Shown in pieces: positions 39,949-46,843 of a DNA stretch of 46,843 nt. Position 1 is the stretch's first letter. Every line of letters begins with the position of its first letter. The position numbers and the translations under genes are program-made. Under the pieces are notes generated by a model that saw nothing but the letters and a program-made list of their open reading frames with translations, did not search any database and had not been told where the DNA came from. The stretch is from Frankia sp. AgB1.9 (GTDB lineage Bacteria > Actinomycetota > Actinomycetes > Frankiales > Frankiaceae). Where the stretch lies: the NCBI RefSeq assembly GCF_016786355.1, contig NZ_JADWYX010000040.1:31791-78633 (forward strand), written 5' to 3'.

Positions 39949-42837
39949 GTGACGGCGATGGATCACCGCGGCGAGGCACGGACGAGCGGCGCCGGGAGCG
40001 ATCCCGGGCCGGACACCGAGCAGGGCGTGAACTCCGGGCAGGGCCTGGACGCCGGGACGTTCGCCGGCGGAGTCGCCTCGGATGTGCGGCACGCCGGGGT
40101 GCGGGCCGGCGTGCGCCGGCTCGGCCAGCTGCTCGGCGAGTCGCTGACCCGGCACGAGGGCGCCCAGCTGCTGGAGCTCGTAGAGCGGGTGCGCGCGCTG
40201 GCCCGCGACAGCGGCGACCGCGCCGACCTGCACCGGGTGCTCGCGGACGTCGACCACCCGACCGCGATCGTGCTGGCCCGGGCGTTCACCGCCTACTTCC
40301 AGCTCGCCAACATCACCGAGCAGCTGCACCGGGCCCGCGAGCTCGCCGACCGCCCGCGGGGCGCGATCGAGGAGACGGGCGCCCGGATCGCGGCCGCGGT
40401 GTCCGCGGGCCAGCTCGACCCGGCGCTGCCCGCCCAGGTGGTGAGCCGCCTGGAGCTTCGCCCGGTGTTCACCGCGCACCCGACGGAGGCGAGCCGCCGG
40501 TCGGTGCTCGACGTGCTGCGCGGGATCGCCGAGCTGCTCGACGCGGCCGACGACCCGCGCGCGCATCCGTCCCGCCGGGCCGTCGTGGGCCGCCGGCTCG
40601 CCGAGGCCGTCGACGTGCTGTGGCAGACCGACGAGCTGCGGGTCGAGCGCCCGAAGCCCACCGACGAGGCCCGCTCGGCCGCTTACTACCTGACCTCGAT
40701 CGCCACCGACGTGTTGCCAGGCCTGCTGGAGGAGCTCGACGGCGCGCTCGCGCAGGTCGGGGCCGGGCTGCCGATCACCGCCCGGCCGCTGCGGTTCGGC
40801 ACGTGGGCCGGCGGCGACCGGGACGGCAACCCGAACGTCACCCCCGCCGTGACGCTCGACGTGCTCACGCTGCAGCACGAGTTCGGCATCCGGGTGCTGC
40901 TGGGGGCCGTCGACGGCCTGATCAAGGATCTGACGGCCTCGACGCGGGTCGTCGAGGTCAGCGACGAGCTGGTGGCCAGCCTCGACGCCGACCGGGCGGC
41001 CCATCCGGAGGTCTACGACCGGTTCATCCGCCTCAACGCCGCCGAGCCGTACCGGCTGAAGGCCAGCTACCTGCGCGCAAGGCTGGCCGCCACCCGCGAC
41101 CGGCTGGCCGCCGGCACCGCGCACGTGCCCGGCCGCGACTACCTGAGCCTGCGCGGCCTGCTCGCCGACCTGACCGTCATGCACCGGTCGCTGATGGACA
41201 ACCGGGGCCAGCTGGTGGCCGACGGGCCGCTGCGGCGCACGATCAGGGTCGCCGCGGCGGTCGGGATGTCGCTCGCGACGCTCGACATCCGTGAGCACGC
41301 CGAGCGCCACCACGCGGCGCTCGGCGCGCTCTACGACCGGCTCGGCGAGCTGCCCCGCCCGTACGCGGACCTCGACCGGCACGAGCGGATCGCGCTGCTG
41401 TCCCGGGAGCTGGCGGGACGCCGGCCGCTGTCCGGGGCCGCGGCGCCCGTCCCGGCCGACCCGACCGCGGCCGCCGTGCTGGACCTGTTCGCCACGATCC
41501 GGGTCGCGCTCGACCGGTTCGGCGAGGACGTCATCGAGAGCTACATCGTGTCGATGACCCGCGACGTGGACGACATCCTCGCGGTCGTCGTGCTCGCCAG
41601 GGAGGCCGGCCTGGTCGAGATCGCCCCCGGCGCCGGCGCGCGGGCGCGGATCGGGTTCGTGCCGCTGTTCGAGACCGTCGCCGAGCTGCGCGCCGCCGGC
41701 CGGCTGCTCGACGGGATGCTCGCCGACCGGTCCTACCGGGCGGTGGTCGCCGCCCGGGGCGACCTTCAGGAGATCATGCTCGGCTACTCGGACTCCTCGA
41801 AGGACGCCGGCATCACCGCGTCCCAGTGGGAGATCCACCGGGCCCAGCGCGAGCTGCGTGACGTGGCCCGCCGGCACGGCGTCGTGCTGCGGCTGTTCCA
41901 CGGCCGCGGCGGCTCGGTCGGCCGGGGCGGCGGCCCGACCGGCGAGGCGATCCTCGCCCAGCCGTTCGGCACCCTCGACGGCCCGATCAAGGTCACCGAG
42001 CAGGGCGAGGTGATCTCGGACAAGTACACGCTCCCCCAGCTCGCCCGGCACAACCTGGAGATCGCGCTGGCCGCCGTGCTGGAGGCGTCGATCCTGCACC
42101 GGGAGTCCCGCCAGCCGCTGGACGTGCTGGCCGAGTGGGACCAGGCGATGGAGGCGGTCGCCGACTCGGCCCGCACCGCCTACCGGGCGCTGACGACCGA
42201 CCCGGCACTGGTGCCGTTCTTCCTCGCGGCGACGCCCGTCGACGAGCTGGGCCACCTCAACATCGGCTCCCGGCCGTCCCGCCGGCCGGGCGGTGTCGGC
42301 GGGCTGGAGGACCTGCGCGCGATCCCATGGGTGTTCGGCTGGACCCAGTCGAGGATCATCCTGCCCGGCTGGTTCGGCCTGGGGACCGGGCTCGCGGCCG
42401 CCCGGGCGGCCGGCGCGGGCGACACGCTGGCCGAGATGTACCGGTCGTGGCACTTCTTCCGCACGTTCCTGAGCAACGTGTCGATGACGCTGGCGAAGAC
42501 CGACCTGCGGATCGCCTCCGACTACGTCACCACGCTGGTCCCCGCCGAGAAGGCCGGCCCGTTCGAGGTGATCCGCGCCGAGCACGAGCGCACCGTCGCC
42601 GAGGTGCTGGCCGTCACCGGGGCCTCGACGCTGCTGGAGCACGCCCCGGTGCTGCGCCAGACACTGGAGGTGCGCGACCTCTACCTCGCCCCGCTGCACG
42701 CGCTGCAGGTCTCACTGCTCGCCCGCTCCCGCGCCGCCGCCCAGGCCGACCCCGGGGGCGAGATCGACCCCCGCCTGCGCCGGGCCCTGCTGCTGACCAT
42801 CAACGGCATCGCCGCCGGCCTGCGCAACACCGGATGA
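39949..42837 (+). CDS. ppc: Phosphoenolpyruvate carboxylase
   Basis: The 962-residue protein is a full-length PEPC. It contains VFTAHPTEASRRS (catalytic H177), FGTWAGGDRDGNPNVTP, LGYSDSSKDAG, FHGRGGSVGRGGGPT (H651 and the phosphate-binding loop), SRPSRR, and the C-terminal LRNTG. It carboxylates PEP to oxaloacetate to refill the TCA cycle, which is useful when growing on substrates such as steroids that yield acetyl- and propionyl-CoA. The GTG at 39949 follows GGAGG; an ATG nine bases on is possible. The first 45 residues are a non-conserved Gly/Asp-rich leader. A strong terminator follows. Confidence 0.97.
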   Translation: MTAMDHRGEARTSGAGSDPGPDTEQGVNSGQGLDAGTFAGGVASDVRHAGVRAGVRRLGQLLGESLTRHEGAQLLELVERVRALARDSGDRADLHRVLADVDHPTAIVLARAFTAYFQLANITEQLHRARELADRPRGAIEETGARIAAAVSAGQLDPALPAQVVSRLELRPVFTAHPTEASRRSVLDVLRGIAELLDAADDPRAHPSRRAVVGRRLAEAVDVLWQTDELRVERPKPTDEARSAAYYLTSIATDVLPGLLEELDGALAQVGAGLPITARPLRFGTWAGGDRDGNPNVTPAVTLDVLTLQHEFGIRVLLGAVDGLIKDLTASTRVVEVSDELVASLDADRAAHPEVYDRFIRLNAAEPYRLKASYLRARLAATRDRLAAGTAHVPGRDYLSLRGLLADLTVMHRSLMDNRGQLVADGPLRRTIRVAAAVGMSLATLDIREHAERHHAALGALYDRLGELPRPYADLDRHERIALLSRELAGRRPLSGAAAPVPADPTAAAVLDLFATIRVALDRFGEDVIESYIVSMTRDVDDILAVVVLAREAGLVEIAPGAGARARIGFVPLFETVAELRAAGRLLDGMLADRSYRAVVAARGDLQEIMLGYSDSSKDAGITASQWEIHRAQRELRDVARRHGVVLRLFHGRGGSVGRGGGPTGEAILAQPFGTLDGPIKVTEQGEVISDKYTLPQLARHNLEIALAAVLEASILHRESRQPLDVLAEWDQAMEAVADSARTAYRALTTDPALVPFFLAATPVDELGHLNIGSRPSRRPGGVGGLEDLRAIPWVFGWTQSRIILPGWFGLGTGLAAARAAGAGDTLAEMYRSWHFFRTFLSNVSMTLAKTDLRIASDYVTTLVPAEKAGPFEVIRAEHERTVAEVLAVTGASTLLEHAPVLRQTLEVRDLYLAPLHALQVSLLARSRAAAQADPGGEIDPRLRRALLLTINGIAAGLRNTG

Positions 42838-42844
42838 CCGGCGA

Positions 42845-42877
42845 CGGCGGGTGCTCGGACAGCCCGAGCACCCGCCG
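42845..42877. terminator. Bidirectional hairpin between ppc and pspC
   Basis: CGGCGGGTGCTCGG (42845-42858) pairs with 42864-42877 around an ACAGC loop, a perfect 14-base stem. It lies between the convergent ppc and PspC genes and can end both transcripts. Confidence 0.82.
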
Positions 42878-42888
42878 GCGGCGGCGGG

Positions 42889-44187
42889 TCAGCCGTGGGC
42901 GACCGACACGTTGCCGTCGGCGACCTTCACGTAGATCGTCACCGGGGCGCCCTTGGTGCCGTACGGCGGCAGGACGGTCTCGTTCGTCCCGACGCCACGG
43001 TGCCGCTCCCCCCAGCCGTGGCTGACGCTCGCGAACGAGTTGAGGCCGTCGACGGTGACGTCGCCGAAGCGCACGTTGGCCCGGACGGTCGCGTTCATCC
43101 CCGTGGGCAGGAGCACCCGGACCTGCCCCGCGCCGAGGGTGACGTGGATGTCGTGGGCCGACGTCGGCGTGAGGCGGCGCAGGTCCAGCACGCCCTGGCC
43201 GAAGGCGAGGCGGTAGTCGCCGCGCACGTCGGCGGCCGTGGCCGGCGTCCAGACCTGCTGGCCGATCCCGTCGTGCAGGCTCGCGTGGCTGCCGCCGAAC
43301 GCGGCGGTGCCGAGGGCGCCGACGAGCAGCAGCGGGAGCAGCGACCACGGCAGGCGCCGCAGCACCCCGCCGACCAGCAGCGCGACCAGGGCGACTCCAC
43401 CGATGACCCAGAAGTAGACCGGCAGCCAGATCCCGACCAGCGCGTCGGTCACCCCGAGGACGGTCAGCGCGGCCACCAGCGTCGTGAGCGCGGCCACCCG
43501 CAGCGGCCACGACCGCCGGTGCCGTTCCCGGGACGCCTGCCGGGCCTCACCGAGCCAGGCCCGCGCCTCGGTCGCCCAGGCCGGCGAGGCCGCGCCCTTG
43601 TCGAGGCTCACGGCCGGCGCGTCGACCGAGGTCCACAGGTCCTCCGAGGTCGCGGCCTGTCCCGAACCCGGCCGGTCCCCCGAGGCCGGCGGCTCGCCGG
43701 TGGCGCGCGGCGCGGGCCGGGTCGGTCGGCGCCAGCCGCCGTCCCGCGTCCCGACCAGCAGCAGCGGCACGAGGACGAGCACCAGCAGCGGCCACGGCGG
43801 GTGCGGCGACCACCAGCTGAAGGCGAGGCTCCACAGCAGCAGCCCGCAGACGACCGCCACCAGCCACGGCGGGATGTGGTGGCGGCGCAGACGCTCGACC
43901 CAGCCGTCGAGCGGCGTGTACCCGGTGCCCTCGACCGGGATGACCGCCCACGCGATCAGGTAGGCGAGGGCGCCGGCCCCGCCGAAGATGGCGGCGACGG
44001 CGAACAGGACCCGAAACAACACCGGGTCGACACTGGTGTACTCGCCGAGCCCGCTGGCGACACCGGCGAGGACGCGGTCGGTGGAGCTGCGACGTAGCTG
44101 GCGCCGCGGGGCAGTGGGTGGAGCGGCGGGCGGGGCTGTCGGCGGGGCAGTGGGCGGCGCCGCCGGGGGTTCTGGATCTGTGCTCAT
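42889..44187 (-). CDS. PspC / LiaF-like membrane protein
   Basis: The 432-residue protein has a Pro/Ala-rich N-terminus and a PspC domain at about 28-90 (RSSTDRVLAGVASGLGEY, then FGGAGALAYLIAWAVIP). Several membrane helices follow. A C-terminal beta-rich domain (YRLAFGQGVLDLRRL; TLGAGQVRVLLP) resembles the LiaF/DUF2154 cell-wall-active antibiotic response domain. LiaF proteins hold their partner kinase inactive until the envelope is stressed. It is divergent from a PspC-containing histidine kinase, so the three genes probably form one LiaFSR-like system. Confidence 0.85.
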   Translation of the reverse strand: MSTDPEPPAAPPTAPPTAPPAAPPTAPRRQLRRSSTDRVLAGVASGLGEYTSVDPVLFRVLFAVAAIFGGAGALAYLIAWAVIPVEGTGYTPLDGWVERLRRHHIPPWLVAVVCGLLLWSLAFSWWSPHPPWPLLVLVLVPLLLVGTRDGGWRRPTRPAPRATGEPPASGDRPGSGQAATSEDLWTSVDAPAVSLDKGAASPAWATEARAWLGEARQASRERHRRSWPLRVAALTTLVAALTVLGVTDALVGIWLPVYFWVIGGVALVALLVGGVLRRLPWSLLPLLLVGALGTAAFGGSHASLHDGIGQQVWTPATAADVRGDYRLAFGQGVLDLRRLTPTSAHDIHVTLGAGQVRVLLPTGMNATVRANVRFGDVTVDGLNSFASVSHGWGERHRGVGTNETVLPPYGTKGAPVTIYVKVADGNVSVAHG

Positions 44188-44312
44188 AGTGGATACAGGT
44201 TGCCGGCGTGATGGGGTCGGCGCATCCGGTGAACCCCTGATTTCGACCCTGAGGGCGTGGCTCGGGGCGACTCCCGATACCCGAGGGCCGCCGGAGCCGG
44301 AATCATGGCTGT

Positions 44313-45488
44313 GTGACCCCGAGCCAGCCCCCCAGCCGCGTCCTCTACCGGCGTCCGGATGTGGGGCTGGCCGGCGGGGTCATCACGGGGATCGCGCTGC
44401 ACACGGGCCTGCGGCGACGCACGGTCACGCTGCTCTTCCTCGTCCTGGCAGCCAGCGGAGGCCTCGGCGTCGCCCTCTACGCGACCTACTGGATCGTGCT
44501 GCCCACGCCGGAGGGGGCCCGGCGGTCGCGGCTGCCACGGCCCGTCGAGGCCGTGCTGCTCGGGGTCGTCGTCCTCGGGGCCATCGCGCTGCTCGCCAGC
44601 CGGATCGCCGGCGGCTCGCTGTTCGTGCCGACCCTGCTGGCCTGCCTCGGCGGGGCGACGATCTGGCGCCAGGCGGCCGGCCCGGACCGCGAACGCTGGC
44701 TGCGGGCGTCACGCAGCACCTTCGGCGCGCCGACCGCCGACCGGATGGGACGGCTGCGCCTGCTCCTCGGGGCCGCCCTGGTGGTCGCCGGGGGTGTCCT
44801 CGTCCTGCACCGGGCGAACGTGAACACGCTGCGGGACGGGCTGTGGGCGATCGGAGTGACCGTGGTCGGCCTGGCCCTGCTCGGCGGGCCGTGGTGGATC
44901 CGGCTGACGTCACAGCTCGGCGCCGAACGCGCCGAACGGATCCGCGGCCAGGAACGGGCCGACCTCGCCGCCCACCTGCACGACTCCGTCCTGCAGACCC
45001 TCGCCCTCATCCAGCGCAACGCCGACTCGCCGCGCGAGGTGACCCGCCTCGCCCGCGGCCAGGAGCGCGAGCTTCGCGGCCTGCTCTACGGGACCCGCGC
45101 GGCCGGCGGCCAGCTCGACACGGAGCTGCGCACGGCCGCCGCCGAGGTCGAGGACGCCTACGCGGTCAAGATCGACGTCGTCGTGGTCGGCGACCTCGCC
45201 CTCGACGACGCGCTCGCGGCGGCCTGCGCCGCCGCCCGCGAGGCGATGGTCAACGCCGCCCGGCATTCCGGTGCCACCGACATCTCGCTCTACGCCGAGG
45301 TCGAGGCCGACGCGGTCAGCGTCTTCGTCCGGGACCGTGGGGTCGGCTTCGAGCCCGGCGCGGTCGCCGAGGACCGTCAGGGCGTGCGCGGCTCGATCAT
45401 CGGCCGGGTCGAGCGCAACGGTGGCACGGTCTCGATCCGCAGCAGTCCCGGCGGCGGAACCGAGGTGGCGATCAGGATGCGGCGATAA
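44313..45488 (+). CDS. PspC-domain sensor histidine kinase (NarL/LiaS-like)
   Basis: The 391-residue protein begins with a PspC domain (YRRPDVGLAGGVITGIA; YATYWIVLPTPEGARR) and has about four membrane helices to residue 200. The dimerisation/phosphoacceptor segment is ERADLAAHLHDSVLQTLALIQ, with the second His likely phosphorylated (LHDSVLQ). The HATPase domain has REAMVNAARHSGA (N box) and DRGVGF (G1). It lacks an extracellular sensor, as intramembrane-sensing kinases do. The GTG start at 44313 is followed by a response regulator whose start is ten bases after the kinase stop. Confidence 0.88.
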   Translation: MTPSQPPSRVLYRRPDVGLAGGVITGIALHTGLRRRTVTLLFLVLAASGGLGVALYATYWIVLPTPEGARRSRLPRPVEAVLLGVVVLGAIALLASRIAGGSLFVPTLLACLGGATIWRQAAGPDRERWLRASRSTFGAPTADRMGRLRLLLGAALVVAGGVLVLHRANVNTLRDGLWAIGVTVVGLALLGGPWWIRLTSQLGAERAERIRGQERADLAAHLHDSVLQTLALIQRNADSPREVTRLARGQERELRGLLYGTRAAGGQLDTELRTAAAEVEDAYAVKIDVVVVGDLALDDALAAACAAAREAMVNAARHSGATDISLYAEVEADAVSVFVRDRGVGFEPGAVAEDRQGVRGSIIGRVERNGGTVSIRSSPGGGTEVAIRMRR

Positions 45489-45500
45489 GGATGCGGCGAT
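45474..45500 (+). repeat. Tandem duplication at kinase/regulator junction
   Basis: AGGATGCGGCGAT occurs at 45474-45486 and again at 45488-45500. The first copy holds the kinase's last codons and most of its stop. The second supplies an AAGGA ribosome-binding site and the start of the response regulator. Confidence 0.8.
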
Positions 45501-46149
45501 GACGACGGTTTACCTGGTCGACGACCACGCGATGTTCCGGGCCGGCGTCCGCGCCGAGCTCGGCGGCCGGGTCGAGGTCGTCGGCGAGGCGGCGACGCCG
45601 GCCGAGGCCGTCGCCGGCATCGTCGCGAGCCGGCCGCAGGTGGTGCTGCTCGACGTGCACATGCCGGACGGCGGCGGCCTGGCCGTCCTGCGGCAGGTGG
45701 GCGAGCGCCTGCCCGACACCCGGTTCCTGGTGCTGTCCGTCTCGGACGCGGCCGAGGACGTCATCGCGCTGATCCGCGCGGGCGCCCGGGGCTACGTCAC
45801 CAAGACGATCTCCGCGGACGAGCTGGCCGACGCCGTCGAACGGGTGGCGGGCGGGGACGTGGTGTTCAGCCCGCGCCTCGCGGGCTTCGTCCTGGACGCC
45901 TTCCGGGACGCGTCGAACGCGCCACCCGCCGCCGCGGCGGCCCCCGACGCCGATTTCGACCAGCTCACCCCGCGCGAGCGGGAGGTGCTGCGGCTGCTGG
46001 CCCGCGGCTACGCGTACAAGGAGATCGCCGCCGAGCTGTTCATCTCGGTCAAGACCGTCGAGACCCACGCGTCCAACGTCCTGCGCAAGCTGCGGCTGTC
46101 CAGCCGCCATCAGCTCACCCGCTGGGCCGCCGACCGCCGGATCACCTGA
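45499..46149 (+). CDS. NarL/LiaR-type response regulator
   Basis: The 216-residue regulator has a receiver domain with VDDHAMFRAG, the phosphorylated Asp in VVLLDVHMPDGGG near residue 53, the switch Ser (VLSVSD) and the Lys in GARGYVTKTI. A LuxR/NarL-type HTH near 155-210 follows (LTPREREVLRLLARGYAYKEIA; SVKTVETHASNVLRKL). The linker is Ala/Pro-rich. The ATG at 45499 has AAGGA upstream. It pairs with the upstream PspC kinase and should act on envelope-stress genes, perhaps including the divergent PspC/LiaF-like gene. Confidence 0.92.
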   Translation: MTTVYLVDDHAMFRAGVRAELGGRVEVVGEAATPAEAVAGIVASRPQVVLLDVHMPDGGGLAVLRQVGERLPDTRFLVLSVSDAAEDVIALIRAGARGYVTKTISADELADAVERVAGGDVVFSPRLAGFVLDAFRDASNAPPAAAAAPDADFDQLTPREREVLRLLARGYAYKEIAAELFISVKTVETHASNVLRKLRLSSRHQLTRWAADRRIT

Positions 46150-46212
46150 CGCGATGACGCGGGGCCACGGCTGGCCGCGCCTGCGGTCCGCGCCGGCCGA
46201 CCGGTGCGCGGG

Positions 46213-46226
46213 CACCCCTAGGGGTG
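46213..46226. promoter_or_regulatory. GC-rich palindrome upstream of receiver-phosphatase gene
   Basis: CACCCCTAGGGGTG is a perfect 14-base palindrome in the 179-base gap after the response regulator. A TACCCC half-site follows at 46233. It could be an operator for the gene at 46329. CsoR-type copper operators look similar, but no copper gene is present. Confidence 0.4.
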
Positions 46227-46328
46227 TAGCAGTACCCCCTCGTCTCGGGTTAAGTGGGCGATGGCCGACGGCGCCGCCGCTGACCGGGGGGTCGCGGACC
46301 CTCACCCGGAAGGCGTTCCCGAACTCCC

Positions 46329-46843
46329 ATGCAGAGCGTGGCCGAGCTGCCGGCACAGGTCGCGGCCGGGTCCCCCGAGACCGCCTGGCCGGTGCTGCTC
46401 GTCGAGGACGACGACGCCGACGCGTTCCTCGTCGAGGAACTGCTCCGGGAGACAACGACCCCGATCCGGCTGCTGCGCGCCGCCAGCATCGCCGAGGCTC
46501 GGGCCAAGGCCGCCGGGGCCCGGTGCATCCTGCTCGACCTCGGGCTGCCGGACAGCCACGGCCTGTCCGCGCTGGAGACCCTGCGCGCCATCGCCCCGGA
46601 CGCCGCGATCGTCGTCCTGACCGGTCTGGACGACGAGCACCGCGGCGTCGTGGCCATGGCGGCCGGCGCCCAGGACTACCTGGTCAAGGGCGAGATCAGC
46701 GGCAGGACCCTGGTCCGCGCCGTGCGGTACGCGCTCGAACGACGGGCCGCCGAGCAGGCTGCCCGTGACCTGCACGAGTCGCAGCTGCGAGCCGAGGAGA
46801 ACGCCCGGCTCGAACGCGGCCTGCTCCCCACCCCACTGCTACG
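46329..46843 (+). CDS. Response regulator with probable PP2C phosphatase output (partial)
   Basis: The frame runs off the right edge after 171 codons with no stop. A receiver domain occupies about 20-140: LLVEDDDADAFLVEELL, the phospho-Asp in ILLDLGLPDSHG, the switch Thr in VLTGLDD and the Lys in YLVKGE. A coiled-coil segment follows (ERRAAEQAARDLHESQLRAEE), ending in RLERGLLPTPL, the usual entry to an RsbU/SpoIIE-type PP2C phosphatase domain. Such proteins control anti-sigma-antagonist switches. The ATG at 46329 is chosen from domain position; no strong ribosome-binding site is seen. The output domain is inferred because it lies outside the window. Confidence 0.8.
   Translation, partial: MQSVAELPAQVAAGSPETAWPVLLVEDDDADAFLVEELLRETTTPIRLLRAASIAEARAKAAGARCILLDLGLPDSHGLSALETLRAIAPDAAIVVLTGLDDEHRGVVAMAAGAQDYLVKGEISGRTLVRAVRYALERRAAEQAARDLHESQLRAEENARLERGLLPTPLL

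Noticed and set aside
38146..42699. A very long open frame (over 1500 codons) on the minus strand
   Set aside because: It is the antisense of GH2 and PEPC. High-GC codon bias removes stops in this frame, and the translation is Arg/Gly/Val-rich with no domain.
46213..46226. CsoR copper operator
   Set aside because: The palindrome resembles CsoR sites but the neighbours are a response regulator and a receiver-phosphatase, with no csoR, copZ or copper ATPase gene.
1..46843. tRNA, rRNA, insertion sequences, integrases or attachment sites
   Set aside because: I saw no tRNA-like cloverleaf with a GTTC-loop context, no transposase or integrase domains and no terminal repeats.

Overview
The window is very GC-rich and gene-dense. 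It has actinobacterial codon usage, many GTG starts, F420-linked and PspC/NarL-type genes, and a HoxN-type nickel/cobalt permease. The best fit is a filamentous actinomycete, possibly of the Frankia/Pseudofrankia type. The genus is an inference from gene style, not from a marker gene. The first ~70 bases are almost pure G and look like a contig-edge artefact.

Layout. (1) 0.1-4.4 kb: a secreted protein, an FAD-dependent amine-oxidase-like enzyme divergent from a TetR regulator, and a FitAB/VapBC-type toxin-antitoxin pair. (2) 4.5-7.5 kb: ipdF, fadE30 and kstR2, a compact module for the last steps of steroid-nucleus (HIP) catabolism. A perfect KstR2-type box lies in front of kstR2 and a one-mismatch box in front of fadE30. 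(3) 7.7-12.9 kb: a BlaI regulator with an M56-like metallopeptidase, a small F420/FMN split-barrel enzyme, a TPR regulator, and an odd sigma/anti-sigma-like fusion with an Asn-Gly-rich tail. (4) 13.1-22.1 kb: a Liv-type ABC transporter (fused LivH-LivM permease, LivG, LivF and a small membrane protein). It is divergent from a DUF35 protein, two Ltp-type thiolase-fold proteins and a cyclase-family hydrolase. The shared promoter region carries three KstR-like boxes. (5) 22.3-27.1 kb: an MHYT membrane sensor, a MocR regulator and a secreted subtilase. (6) 27.2-31.3 kb: an acyl-CoA ligase with a perfect KstR box, an amidohydrolase and a zinc alcohol dehydrogenase. (7) 31.4-46.8 kb: HoxN permease, NUDIX, MpaB-like oxygenase, Ser/Thr kinase, a membrane-anchored double ABM protein, nucleoside deaminase, GH2 glycosidase, PEP carboxylase, a LiaFSR-like PspC/kinase/regulator set, and a response regulator that runs off the right edge with the beginning of what looks like a PP2C phosphatase.

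How it fits together. Regions 2, 4 and 6 read as one dispersed steroid (or related terpenoid acid) catabolic locus under two regulators, KstR2 (encoded here) and KstR (not in the window, inferred from boxes). The Liv-type transporter shares the KstR-box promoter with the DUF35-Ltp genes. This suggests it imports a substrate or intermediate of that pathway rather than an amino acid. No substrate-binding protein gene lies beside it. The other regions look like ordinary regulatory, envelope and central-metabolism genes.
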